Shown in pieces: positions 23,743 to 31,673 of a stretch of 38,946 bases of DNA; position 1 is the first letter of the stretch, and each line of letters starts with the position of its first letter. Position numbers and translations under genes: made by a program. The notes under the pieces are model-generated. The model was not told the origin of the DNA and ran no database searches. It was given only the letters and a program-made list of their open reading frames with translations. The DNA lies in NCBI GenBank assembly GCA_019744775.1, contig JAIETZ010000010.1, positions 1 to 38,946 on the forward strand, given 5' to 3'. Source of the stretch: Candidatus Obscuribacterales bacterium (GTDB lineage: Bacteria > Cyanobacteriota > Vampirovibrionia > Obscuribacterales > Obscuribacteraceae).

Positions 23743-26331
23743 ATGACAGTGTCATCACAAAGGAATTCAGCTTTCAGCTCGTCGGGAAGAGCATTTTTGC
23801 TTTTGTCGCTGTTTGTCCTTTTTCTTTCCGGCACTAGTTGCCTCATCTACGAAATTGCCTGGTCACGCCTTTTAGCGCAGGCCTTTGGTTCCACCTTACC
23901 CGCTATATGTACGGTTCTAACGGTTTTTCTAGGCGGGCTCGCGCTTGGCGCGTATATATTGAGTGGCAAGTGGACCGATAGAGGCAATCCCTTGCTGATT
24001 TGTTCCTGCTTGGAACTACTAATTGGTGCCTACGCTTTTTTTGTGCCGACTATTTGTCGATCAATTGAATTCAGACAATTTGTAAGTGGTATATCCGCTG
24101 GATATCTCGCTCAGATTTTGCCGATAGCGATCTTGTTGGCGCCCACCATATTTATGGGAGCAACTTTACCAGTAATATGTCGTGTTTATAAAGGCATGCC
24201 GGACAAGACGCTTACTTTGTCATCGCTTGCTTACGCTTTAAATACTGCAGGAGCTGTTGCGGGAGCAGCACTTGCTGGATTTGTGCTTTTGCCGACGCTT
24301 GGTATTCAAATGACGACTTTTGCTGGTTGCGCAATCAACATCGTTGCGGCACTTATTTGTCTGTTGTTGTCCAGAACTAAATTGCCCGAAGCCCAAGGCG
24401 ACAATACAAAAAAAGCCAAATCGAACAAACAATTCTCATATTTATTGTGCGTGCTGTTGGGCTTGTCCGGCGTATTGGGAATTGTCTTGGAGGTTGTTTG
24501 GACTCGCTACTTCACTTTGATAATGGGCTCGACCACTTATGCTTTTTCGTCTGTATTAATTGCTGTTTTATTAGGTCTAGCAATAGGAGCATTGCTTGTT
24601 TCGATTGCACTTAAGAAGATTGAAGATCCACTAACAACGATTTCAGTCGCATTCTTAGCAACATCACTACTTGCCTATTTGGGAATGGTATCTTTTGGAT
24701 CTTTGCCCTCTTGGTATGCGGGAACCGTAGAAGGCTTGTCCAAAGGACAAGATCTCGCATTTTCAACATTGCTGGCAATTCAGTTTCTTACTATCCTCGT
24801 TGTCGTTCTTCCACCGACAATTACAAATGGACTTGTCTTTCCTCTTTGCCTGAAGGCACTAAATACTTCCGCCGAGTCTACGCCTGCGGAAGTCGGCAAG
24901 CTCTATGGGGTAAATTCGCTGGGATCAATTGCAGGTGCGTGGCTTGCAGGATTTGTTCTTATTCCCTGGTTGAGCAATATTTTTCCAAGTGGCATTCAAG
25001 CAACGATATTCTTTGTTTGTATTCTGTTTTTTGCGCTTGCACTCTCGGCGTTTTATTATTGTCTAACATTCAAAGAACAATGTGGTTATTCAAACGACAG
25101 AGGACCAGACAAAAGACTTCTTGGATCATTTGTCACAGTCATTGTTATCTTTGGTTATTTGAGATTGCCTCACTGGAACGAGCCAATAATAACTAGTGGA
25201 CTGTCTATCAATCCGGTTGCGAATGCGGATGTATTGAAAGCGATGCAGCAGCCACAAACGCTTGGGCAGACTTTGTATTACAAAGAAGGGCTTAATTCAG
25301 TGGTCACGGTGACGCAGTTGCCGCAATTGAATGTCAACGTTTTGAAAAACAATGGCAAAGCGGAAGCGGCGCTGCCGATAGACATAAACAGTCCGGCGCC
25401 GACGAGTGATTTATCGACACAGACATTGCTGGGACTTTTGCCGGTGTTATTTCATCCGAACAAAGCAGAGAATGTTTTGGTGATCGGGTTTGGTAGTGGT
25501 GAGACATGCGGATCGATGTTGCAATCGAGTGACATCGAGTATCTGACGGCAGTCGATCTTGAGTCGGCAGTATTTGAAGCGAGTAAATATTTTGAGTCGG
25601 TCAATCACAAGCCGTTGGAAGATAAGCGAGTGAGAGCGGTAACAGCAGATGGAGCGAATTTTTTGTTGAGGGGTGCGGGCGCATGCAATGCGCCCCTACG
25701 CAGCGACAGGGAACATGCGACGGGTGCAGATCGCAGCGGCAGAGAAGATACGAATGGCACAGAACACAGCGACAGAGAACATGCGATGGCATCGACGGGC
25801 TATGACCTGATTGTTTCGCAGCCGGCGGATCCGTGGGTGAGTGGGGTTTCTGATTTATACACTCGAGAACTTTGGGAGCAGGCAGCAAATAGGCTAAACC
25901 CAAATGGGATATTCTGTCAGTGGGTTCAGTTGTATGACATAACGCCGCAATATTTGGGCGTTATTCTGCGGACATTTCAATCAGTTTTTCCTGACACCTA
26001 TATTTTTCACCAGAAAGAGTCAGCAGAGATTATTCTGATTGGCAGCAAGGACCCGTATCAAATCAATGAGCAGTTATTGATTAAGCGCTTCAACGAAGAA
26101 TCAATTCGCAAGGAACTTGCGCGCATAGAAATTCATAAGCCACAGCAAATTGCCGACATGCTTGCGTTGACGCCGGATGAAGTCAATCAATTGACGACAA
26201 AGATTGGACAACAGACAAACGACTATCGTCTGAATACGAGCGACAATTTGCTGACCGAATATCAACTGCCACGACTATTGTCGGGCAAGCAGCGAGTATG
26301 CGAAGAGTGCCTTCACATGCTCATTAAGTAG
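23743..26331 (+). CDS. Fused membrane / spermidine-synthase-like protein with an in-frame repeat insertion
   Basis: 862 aa. The first 500 residues hold about 12-14 transmembrane helices, beginning with LLLSLFVLFLSGTSCLIYEIAWSRLL (split here; residues 19-44), the classic start of fused MFS/spermidine-synthase proteins. The C-terminal domain (about 570-800) has the aminopropyltransferase/methyltransferase fold: NVLVIGFGSGET (577 on), VDLE, DGANFLL, and YDLIVSQPADPWVSG (687 on). The acidic residue of the usual D-x-x-D proton-acceptor pair is replaced in VSQP, so true spermidine synthesis is doubtful. Between DGANFLLRG and YDLIV sit about 43 extra residues encoded by a hairpin repeat and three 11-residue units (S-x-R-E). 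The start ATG at 23743 is the first in-frame start after the sbcC start; GTG at 23749 has the better-spaced AGGA. The last 19 bp overlap the converging LRV gene. Confidence 0.8.
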   Translation: MTVSSQRNSAFSSSGRAFLLLSLFVLFLSGTSCLIYEIAWSRLLAQAFGSTLPAICTVLTVFLGGLALGAYILSGKWTDRGNPLLICSCLELLIGAYAFFVPTICRSIEFRQFVSGISAGYLAQILPIAILLAPTIFMGATLPVICRVYKGMPDKTLTLSSLAYALNTAGAVAGAALAGFVLLPTLGIQMTTFAGCAINIVAALICLLLSRTKLPEAQGDNTKKAKSNKQFSYLLCVLLGLSGVLGIVLEVVWTRYFTLIMGSTTYAFSSVLIAVLLGLAIGALLVSIALKKIEDPLTTISVAFLATSLLAYLGMVSFGSLPSWYAGTVEGLSKGQDLAFSTLLAIQFLTILVVVLPPTITNGLVFPLCLKALNTSAESTPAEVGKLYGVNSLGSIAGAWLAGFVLIPWLSNIFPSGIQATIFFVCILFFALALSAFYYCLTFKEQCGYSNDRGPDKRLLGSFVTVIVIFGYLRLPHWNEPIITSGLSINPVANADVLKAMQQPQTLGQTLYYKEGLNSVVTVTQLPQLNVNVLKNNGKAEAALPIDINSPAPTSDLSTQTLLGLLPVLFHPNKAENVLVIGFGSGETCGSMLQSSDIEYLTAVDLESAVFEASKYFESVNHKPLEDKRVRAVTADGANFLLRGAGACNAPLRSDREHATGADRSGREDTNGTEHSDREHAMASTGYDLIVSQPADPWVSGVSDLYTRELWEQAANRLNPNGIFCQWVQLYDITPQYLGVILRTFQSVFPDTYIFHQKESAEIILIGSKDPYQINEQLLIKRFNEESIRKELARIEIHKPQQIADMLALTPDEVNQLTTKIGQQTNDYRLNTSDNLLTEYQLPRLLSGKQRVCEECLHMLIK
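25677..25700 (+). repeat. 24-nt hairpin repeat, copy 5, inside a coding region
   Basis: Same hairpin as the other copies, with the last base changed (CTACG instead of CTACA). It is read in frame as Gly-Ala-Cys-Asn-Ala-Pro-Leu within the spermidine-synthase-like domain. At 24 nt it keeps the reading frame and contributes no stop codon. Confidence 0.9.
25701..25789 (+). repeat. Three tandem 33-nt units inside the gene
   Basis: Units begin at 25701, 25734 and 25767, exactly 33 nt apart (the third is incomplete). All start CAGCGRCAGRGAA. They encode SDREHATGADR, SGREDTNGTEH and SDREHAMAS. They directly follow the hairpin repeat and are absent from related proteins as far as family patterns show. 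Confidence 0.8.
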
Positions 26332-26771
26332 GACGAATTTGTGGTCCTTGGGTTTAGTTCGGTTACTGAAGCTGGATTAAGTATCTTCAGCGTCTGTCTT
26401 GCTCGGTGGCAAACGTATGGATTGTTATCCTCAGTCAGTTTCAGCAAAATCTCCGAACAAACATTTGCATTCTCTGCCAGTGCATAACGAACATCATCAG
26501 ATTCATCCTCAGCCAAATGGTTTAAGACTACATCTGGAACGTCTGGATGCTCACCAACAGCAATCCGAACATCTTCGTGACGATCCGATGACAAAGCGAT
26601 GAGAACTTCGACAGGACACAGACGGTTTTCCGCTACGCGTCTGCGTACCTGGTGATCTTCGTCGACCGCTAAAATCCAACATTCTTCGTTTGTAAGACTT
26701 TCGCTGCCTGCTTTCAAATAATTGCCCGCGTAACCATTAAGAGAGAACTTATTACTTTCCATGTGTGACAT
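26313..26771 (-). CDS. LRV-type (leucine-rich repeat variant) protein
   Basis: 152 aa from the chosen ATG. The middle contains three consecutive 26-residue repeats and part of a fourth: DEDHQVRRRVAEN..., DRHEDVRIAVGEH..., DESDDVRYALAEN..., each with the pattern D-x-x-x-x-V-R-x-x-[VL]-A-E/G-x-x...L-x-x-L. This is the LRV/HEAT-like solenoid found in many bacteria, probably a binding surface. No signal peptide, no enzyme motif. ATG at 26771 or 26762 could be the start; neither has a strong ribosome-binding site. The frame stays open upstream to 26912, but that part looks non-coding. Its last 19 bp overlap the 3' end of the opposite gene. Function unknown. Confidence 0.65.
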   Translation of the reverse strand: MSHMESNKFSLNGYAGNYLKAGSESLTNEECWILAVDEDHQVRRRVAENRLCPVEVLIALSSDRHEDVRIAVGEHPDVPDVVLNHLAEDESDDVRYALAENANVCSEILLKLTEDNNPYVCHRARQTLKILNPASVTELNPRTTNSSYLMSM

Positions 26772-27056
26772 ACCCGTATCGATTCGAAACCCTCGCCCCG
26801 GGGGTTCCGGACTCGCATCTCCTGACCTGAGCCAGCGCTTCCTTCTTACTTTTGTTATACCCCTTGAGAACCATCCATGGACAGGATTTTGAGCCACTTT
26901 CCGATAAAACATAACTAAGCAAAATCAAGCCTGGGTGGGTCTTACAGGTTTTCCAGTAATAATTACAAGTTTCCCCCACAATACCGAGCCATTAGTAGCA
27001 AAGATGTTTAATAATTGACTTAGAGGCTACAGGTTTTACCCGGCAACACCCCCCCT

Positions 27057-27992
27057 ATGAGCTACCGATTATTAGTCGTTGAGGACAGTCCGACCCAGCT
27101 GCTCACCATAAAGAGCTTGTTGGAGAAAGAAGGCTATAGCGTGCTTTCCGCCGCTAATGGGGCAGCCGGTCTTGCATTGGCATATAAGGAATCTCCCGAC
27201 CTCATAATTTCCGATGTGGTCATGTCGGGAATTAACGGCTATCAGCTGTGCCGGTTGGTCAAAAATGACCCGGAGCTGTCCAACACACCGGTTATTTTGC
27301 TGACCAAATTAGAGGGCTCCCTCGATAGATTTTGGGGACTAAAGTCCGGAGCAGACAGGCATATTCCCAAAGAACCAGGATTTACCAGCTTAATAACAGC
27401 CGTGCGAGAAACATTAGGTGAGGCACAGAGTCGCCCGCGCCTGAGAGTTTTTCCAAGCGACAATCATTCAATAAGCACTGAAGAGATTAGCAATCGCCTA
27501 AATCAATTGTTGGAGCGCCTTCTATTTGAAAGCACGATTGTTGATGAGGCGCGCAAAATCGGTGAGGACATTCTCGACCTTGGTTTAATCGCCGACAAAC
27601 TATTTGCTCTTTTGTCATCAATCATCGACTATCAAGCAGCTGCGCTGGTTGTTAATCATGGTCAGAACTCCACCTTAATGATTGACGCATCAAGAGAAAG
27701 TATTGTCAATGATGTTTCCTCATACGTTGCCGGTCTCGCACTGCAGTTGGGGCTGCCGCCGCTTCAGGAAGAAGTGCCGAAGACTAATGAGCTGTACGAC
27801 AACGCACTTACGCAACCAATTGACTCAGCCGGCTTGAGAATCGGCTTGCTCGTTGTTGTGCCGCACAATCATCAGGTTTATAAACCCGGCGACCAAAAGG
27901 TACTGCGCCTCGTCTGCGAACAACTTTCAACAGTATTACGCCTTTATCTTTCGCACGCTGCGCGTGAAGGCGAAGTTGCTTTTAGACAGTAG
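27057..27992 (+). CDS. Response regulator with a C-terminal GAF-like region
   Basis: 311 aa. The receiver domain is residues 1-120: E9-D10, phosphoacceptor D53 (LIISDVVMSG), T83 region (VILLTKLEG) and the conserved Lys in HIPKEP. It resembles PilG/PilH/CheY-like receivers. A linker predicted helical (about 135-165) leads to an alpha/beta region (165-305) with alternating strands (AAALVVNH, LRIGLLVVVPH) and a final long helix. This could be a degenerate GAF domain, but no signature proves it. There is no DNA-binding domain. No Shine-Dalgarno sequence precedes the ATG; the upstream bases are a run of C, so translation may be leaderless or the start may be elsewhere. It converges with the J-like gene, ending 4 bp before it. 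Confidence 0.8.
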   Translation: MSYRLLVVEDSPTQLLTIKSLLEKEGYSVLSAANGAAGLALAYKESPDLIISDVVMSGINGYQLCRLVKNDPELSNTPVILLTKLEGSLDRFWGLKSGADRHIPKEPGFTSLITAVRETLGEAQSRPRLRVFPSDNHSISTEEISNRLNQLLERLLFESTIVDEARKIGEDILDLGLIADKLFALLSSIIDYQAAALVVNHGQNSTLMIDASRESIVNDVSSYVAGLALQLGLPPLQEEVPKTNELYDNALTQPIDSAGLRIGLLVVVPHNHQVYKPGDQKVLRLVCEQLSTVLRLYLSHAAREGEVAFRQ

Positions 27993-27996
27993 GCTC

Positions 27997-28785
27997 TTAA
28001 ACAGGGCGATCGTCAACCCAGCCTTCTTGTTCTAGATAGGCTAATAGCGGAATGCCCGTCTCTTTGAAGGCTTTCATGCCGGCCTGGAATTGGGCGACCG
28101 TAATGCGTCCTTCGCCAATTAGCTTTTGCGCTTCTAAAACTGTATCTAGTTGTCTTTGATTGATAAAGCCGGACTTGACCATGAATTGACCAAAGAGCAT
28201 TTCCGGCATTGCTTTGTGCATGTCGACGGCTGCTGCCAGTTCTGTCATATCGATGATTTCTGAACTCTGAAGTAATTCGCCGATTTTTAAATGCACCTTG
28301 CCTGAGCGGGGGACAACTGTAGTCTCCAATGCGTTTAGCTCGTCAGCTAAAGCATTGCCGCCGCCACGCACTTTGAGCAGGCGGAAGTCGTAATCGACTC
28401 TTGTCTCCGGCTCGCGCAATACGTCATGCGCCAGGCAGATTTCTTCGAGTCTTGTAATGAAGTCTCTTTCGTCGCCCTTTGTGCGGTGTACGAGAAGTTT
28501 TCTTATAGAACGCAAATAACCGACGTGTACTTGCCGGCTGGAAGAAAGTGGCTGGATGCCTAAAATTTCATAGAAGCGACCGACCGGTACGAAATTGTCT
28601 GGGACTTCGGCTTGGGAAGTCGCGCTTTGACCGCTTATGCGATTACGAATCAGCTGGGTTAGCTGCTTATAAGCCGAGACCACAGCCTCATCGTCACCCT
28701 GCTCGTAGCTCTGCTTCAGAGCGTGGATCAGGGAGCGTGCTTTGTCATCAATTGGTTCGGAGCTAAACTCGGTTGTTTCCGGCAT
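27997..28785 (-). CDS. J-like domain protein lacking HPD, with MshEN/GspE-N-like C-terminus
   Basis: About 262 aa. Original-frame residues 72-137 read like a J-domain (RFYEILGIQP, GYLRSIRKLL, EICLAHDVLREPETRVDYD), including the LxxPxxRxxYD ending. However, the HPD tripeptide that stimulates DnaK is replaced by HRT, so it is unlikely to be a working co-chaperone. The C-terminal part (about 168-250) has KIGELLQSSEIID and FGQFMVKSGFINQRQLDTVLEAQ, two-helix units like the N-terminal domain of type II/IV secretion ATPases (MshEN/GspE-N), which in some proteins binds c-di-GMP. I cannot show the binding motif here. Start: ATG at 28785; a GTG two codons earlier is possible. Confidence 0.65.
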   Translation of the reverse strand: MPETTEFSSEPIDDKARSLIHALKQSYEQGDDEAVVSAYKQLTQLIRNRISGQSATSQAEVPDNFVPVGRFYEILGIQPLSSSRQVHVGYLRSIRKLLVHRTKGDERDFITRLEEICLAHDVLREPETRVDYDFRLLKVRGGGNALADELNALETTVVPRSGKVHLKIGELLQSSEIIDMTELAAAVDMHKAMPEMLFGQFMVKSGFINQRQLDTVLEAQKLIGEGRITVAQFQAGMKAFKETGIPLLAYLEQEGWVDDRPV

Positions 28786-28976
28786 TACCACGACCAGATG
28801 TGCATTTTCCTAAGTAATTATGCCCGTATATTGTAATTTTGAAATCAGTTTTATTGGACAGGTGACCTATCCGGCGCGTCCTTTAGCTATGATGAAATGT
28901 ATGGACCTGAGGCCGGGTCTTAGTGACTCATAATAATTGGCTCTTTCAGCAATGTGGGCGGGTAGGCAGGTAATTA

Positions 28977-29531
28977 GTGGACTTTAGTTGGGTCAAGAAT
29001 CTAGCGGACGAATCGAATCAGAAAGAAGTCGACAGGCGGAATGCCGAGCGCCAGCAAAAAGCTGAGCATCGACAGGAAGCTGTGGCGACAACACCTCTGG
29101 TAGAGAAACTTTTCTTGCTAATTTCTGCTTGCACAGAAGAATTCAACAAGCACGTCAACTATCAACACTTGCGCGTCACAATCAACCGAGTGCAAAAGCG
29201 CACGCATGGTACGGCCAATGCCGAAGATCCCGAACTTGCTTATGCTGACGAAGCTTCGTATTTTACTTTCGCACGCAACGGCTGGACTTACGCTATCCGC
29301 GGACATAACGGCGTCGTGGAATTTTTGGAATTGCCAACCGGCACAGGTGGCTCGTCGCTCAACTATAATATCTACGAAGCAGCCATTGCACCCAATAGAA
29401 AAATGGTGGCAACATTCGATGGCGGCAGCAAGCAAGTCGTCTGGAAAGAGAATGGACAAATTATTGACGGACAAAGAATCATCAGCATTTGCCAGGAATA
29501 CTTTGTTGACTTCATTCAGAAGACGAATTGA
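28977..29531 (+). CDS. Unknown protein upstream of rsmG
   Basis: 184 aa, not recognised. A highly charged, probably helical N-terminus (residues 10-38, rich in Glu/Arg/Gln/Lys) precedes a mixed alpha/beta region. HLRVTINRVQKR, ASYFTFARNGWTYAIRGH and KMVATFDGGSKQVVWKENGQ look like beta hairpins. No signal peptide or membrane helix. GTG start with GGCAGGT upstream. The stop overlaps the rsmG start (TGATG), so the two are probably translated together, yet nothing in the sequence ties it to ribosomes. It diverges from the J-like gene over about 190 bp. Confidence 0.65.
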   Translation: MDFSWVKNLADESNQKEVDRRNAERQQKAEHRQEAVATTPLVEKLFLLISACTEEFNKHVNYQHLRVTINRVQKRTHGTANAEDPELAYADEASYFTFARNGWTYAIRGHNGVVEFLELPTGTGGSSLNYNIYEAAIAPNRKMVATFDGGSKQVVWKENGQIIDGQRIISICQEYFVDFIQKTN

Positions 29532-30262
29532 TGGATGTGATGACGTCAATCGCTGAGAAAGCTAAATTAGTAAATGTCGACTTGACCGCGGAGCAGGTCG
29601 AGGCATTCGAGATATATCTCCGGGAACTTGCGGCTTTCAACGAGCACACGAATTTAGTATCGAAAGCCGATGCTGAGATTGTCATCGACAATCACATTAT
29701 GGATTCGTTGACTTTGGTGCCGGTGATTCAACGCTTATGCGAAGGGCGTGAGTCAGGGCTTATCGACATCGGCTCGGGAGCAGGTTTTCCTGGGTTGATA
29801 CTTGCTGTGGCGTGTCCTTACTTGAAGGTCACTCTCGTGGAGTCGATCGGCAAGAAGTGCAACTTCCTTCAGGCATGCGCGGAGTCCATGTCCGTGGATT
29901 CACGCGTACAAGTCTTTAGCGAGCGCGCGGAAGAACTTGCGCACGGACGTGATTTCCGGGAGTCGTTCGAATTTGCGACGGCTCGCGCTGTGGGTAACGT
30001 CGAGATGATTTCCGAATTCTGCGTACCGTTTTTGCGCTCTGGAGGCTATCTTCTCGCCCAAAAATCCCGCGCTCAACTTGCAGAAGTTGATCCAGCACGC
30101 GCCGCGCTGCAAATCCTCGGCGGCAACGTCGAAGAAATAATCGACATCGTCAACCCGGCGACGGAAAAGGATTTCACGCTTGTGTTGATTAAGAAGGTCA
30201 AAGCCACGCCGGCGAAGTACCCGCGATCATTCGGGCAAATTAAGAAGAGTGGGATCAAGTAG
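29531..30262 (+). CDS. rsmG: 16S rRNA (guanine527-N7)-methyltransferase
   Basis: 243 aa. RsmG (GidB) methylates N7 of G527 in 16S rRNA using SAM; loss gives low-level streptomycin resistance in several bacteria. The N-terminal NEHTNLVSKADAE with the following HIMDSL is the family signature. The SAM site LIDIGSGAGFPGLIL lies near residues 77-91, and VESIGKKCNFL and FATARAVG follow in the expected order. ATG at 29531 overlaps the previous stop as TGATG; a TTG one codon earlier and an ATG three codons later (29540) are alternatives. A repeat element starts 27 bp after the stop. Confidence 0.95.
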   Translation: MDVMTSIAEKAKLVNVDLTAEQVEAFEIYLRELAAFNEHTNLVSKADAEIVIDNHIMDSLTLVPVIQRLCEGRESGLIDIGSGAGFPGLILAVACPYLKVTLVESIGKKCNFLQACAESMSVDSRVQVFSERAEELAHGRDFRESFEFATARAVGNVEMISEFCVPFLRSGGYLLAQKSRAQLAEVDPARAALQILGGNVEEIIDIVNPATEKDFTLVLIKKVKATPAKYPRSFGQIKKSGIK

Positions 30263-30334
30263 CAACAGCCAAGCCATTGCTTTGGAGACTTTGTCATTCT
30301 GAGCGATAGCGAAGAATCTGCCAATAAATAACGG

Positions 30335-30360
30335 AAGTTCGTCAGTGTAATGACGAACTT
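30335..30360. repeat. Perfect hairpin inside the MITE-like element
   Basis: AAGTTCGTCA (30335-30344), loop GTGTAA, TGACGAACTT (30351-30360): 10 bp of perfect pairing just inside the left end. Confidence 0.7.
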
Positions 30361-30503
30361 GTTTACTATCCCCAACTAATCCAACACGTTCGGCACTGTG
30401 CCCCAAAATCTTCGACCACACCGTATTGGATAAGGCGTTGCTTGTTGATTTGAACACTGTTACCGACTTAAACTTCCACGACTCACGGCAGATTCCTCGC
30501 CCC

Positions 30504-30524
30504 GACGACACATTTAGTGTCGTC
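30504..30524. repeat. Hairpin interrupting the right arm of the element
   Basis: GACGACAC (30504-30511), loop ATTTA, GTGTCGTC (30517-30524). It sits exactly where the right inverted arm departs from the left arm, suggesting a later insertion into the arm. Confidence 0.65.
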
Positions 30525-30664
30525 TCCTTGCTCGGAATGACAAAGTCTTGAAAGCCTAGCTAAGCTCTCGCTCACCACCAACAAATCTACACTACGCACA
30601 AATCACGCGTAATCCGTCGCCGCCGAAAACACGACGCACGCCTCTACACGCCCCAAGTGAAGAT

Positions 30665-30679
30665 GGGCTCGCAGAGCCC
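30665..30679. repeat. Short hairpin after the unknown gene's stop
   Basis: GGGCTC (30665-30670), loop GCA, GAGCCC (30674-30679), just 4 bp beyond the minus-strand stop at 30684. Same plan as the 24-nt family (GC stem, 3-nt loop GCA) with a different stem sequence. No U-tract. The 30546-30664 stretch before it holds nothing I recognise. Confidence 0.5.
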
Positions 30680-30683
30680 CAAC

Positions 30684-31583
30684 CTAGTCGCTAAGCCCAA
30701 CCTGCTCCGTCGGTACCATCCAGCCTTCGGCCATGGCTTGTACCTTTGCGCCTTCCGCGTCTTTTTCTACGGATAGTTCGAGCAGTCTGCGTCTGCTTCC
30801 AAAAACATATTTCGTGCGGCTGACCAAAGACGTGATGTCCAAATGGTCGTCAGCGAAAATTACGTTATCTAGGTGGCGATACCAGTCGTCACCTTGTGGC
30901 AACACAATGTCTGCCACCATTTCGCCTACGTCGATTACAACGCGCTCTTTGTCCACACTAGGTGGCCAATGCAAAGTGTATTGCTTGGTGTCAAATCCCA
31001 AACACTCAACACGTCCCAGGAACGGGACATTTTGTTCGTCGATATGAAATCCTGCTGCAGCATATGCCTTCACTTCGTCATTCCACAGCTCGCTCAACAC
31101 ATCGGATGCGGTGTCCATGTGTGACTCAAAGCGCCACATTTCCCCTGTCGGCATGTAAGACGTGCTCGGACGAAATTCCCAAGCGTCGTCGGCGAAAACA
31201 ATTTCGAATTGGTGCGTGTGCGCCCACGATGTCATTAAGACGCCTTGCCAGATATCGTCTTCTTTGTAGACTTTGGCGTAATTCGTCTTGAACCAGTCCT
31301 GCCAATCGGAAAACGAATCATACTGACCGGAGCGTTTTATCAGACCTTCACGCCATTCAGATTCATCCGGTGATGGATCCTCTGCGTAGAAGAATTCAGA
31401 CCAGTACTGCGCAATGGTGGCAGGCTCCAGCGCTACGCGTTCGTCTTTGCCGTACTGCTGCTCAAACAATTTCTTGACAGCGTTGATGGATTCAACGCAG
31501 CGCGAGTACGGATTCGAGTCTTTGAACTCGTCGGCATGACGAACCCAATCTATCCCCGCTCTGATCAAATACGCTGGATACAT
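30684..31583 (-). CDS. Unknown cytoplasmic protein downstream of GH57
   Basis: 299 aa from the chosen ATG, which has AAGGGAAG about five bases upstream (an in-frame start eight codons earlier is less well placed). Not recognised. It is acidic and very rich in Trp and Asp (for example SDWQDWFKTNY, GEMWRFESHMD, HWPPSVD), soluble, with no signal peptide or membrane helix. The composition suggests a folded globular protein rather than a disordered one. It is the last gene of a minus-strand set, purB-GH57-this gene, separated from GH57 by 90 bp. A sugar-related role from context would be guesswork. Confidence 0.7.
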   Translation of the reverse strand: MYPAYLIRAGIDWVRHADEFKDSNPYSRCVESINAVKKLFEQQYGKDERVALEPATIAQYWSEFFYAEDPSPDESEWREGLIKRSGQYDSFSDWQDWFKTNYAKVYKEDDIWQGVLMTSWAHTHQFEIVFADDAWEFRPSTSYMPTGEMWRFESHMDTASDVLSELWNDEVKAYAAAGFHIDEQNVPFLGRVECLGFDTKQYTLHWPPSVDKERVVIDVGEMVADIVLPQGDDWYRHLDNVIFADDHLDITSLVSRTKYVFGSRRRLLELSVEKDAEGAKVQAMAEGWMVPTEQVGLSD

Positions 31584-31673
31584 TGGACTTCCCTTCTCGC
31601 TCCACAAGTTCTCTTTGAAATACTCATTTCAATGGTAAACCACGAATTATTTATAGTCGAGAGCAGATTTAGT

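Larger units (their letters stand above)
30290..30545. mobile_element. MITE-like element with inverted ends
   Basis: Left end: TTTGTCATTCTGAGC (30290-30304) and CGAAGAATCTGCC (30310-30322). Right end, as reverse complement: CTTTGTCATTCCGAGC and CGAGGAATCTGCC (30487-30545). The right arm is the same sequence interrupted by a perfect hairpin (next entries). The interior of about 160 bp has no gene. Flanks carry no obvious target duplication beyond a short AC/AG context. It is too short to encode a transposase, so any movement would need one in trans. It fills most of the 421-bp spacer between rsmG and the converging gene at 30684. Confidence 0.6.

Noticed and set aside
26760-26830. tRNA-like sequence (GATTCGAAACCCTC and GGGGGTTCC on the plus strand)
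   Set aside because: The TTCGAA-like loop has no matching T-stem, and no acceptor or anticodon stems can be built on either strand.
26772-27056. Promoter with TTGACT near 27016
   Set aside because: No matching -10 box at a normal spacing before the response regulator; the 285-bp spacer otherwise holds nothing I can support.
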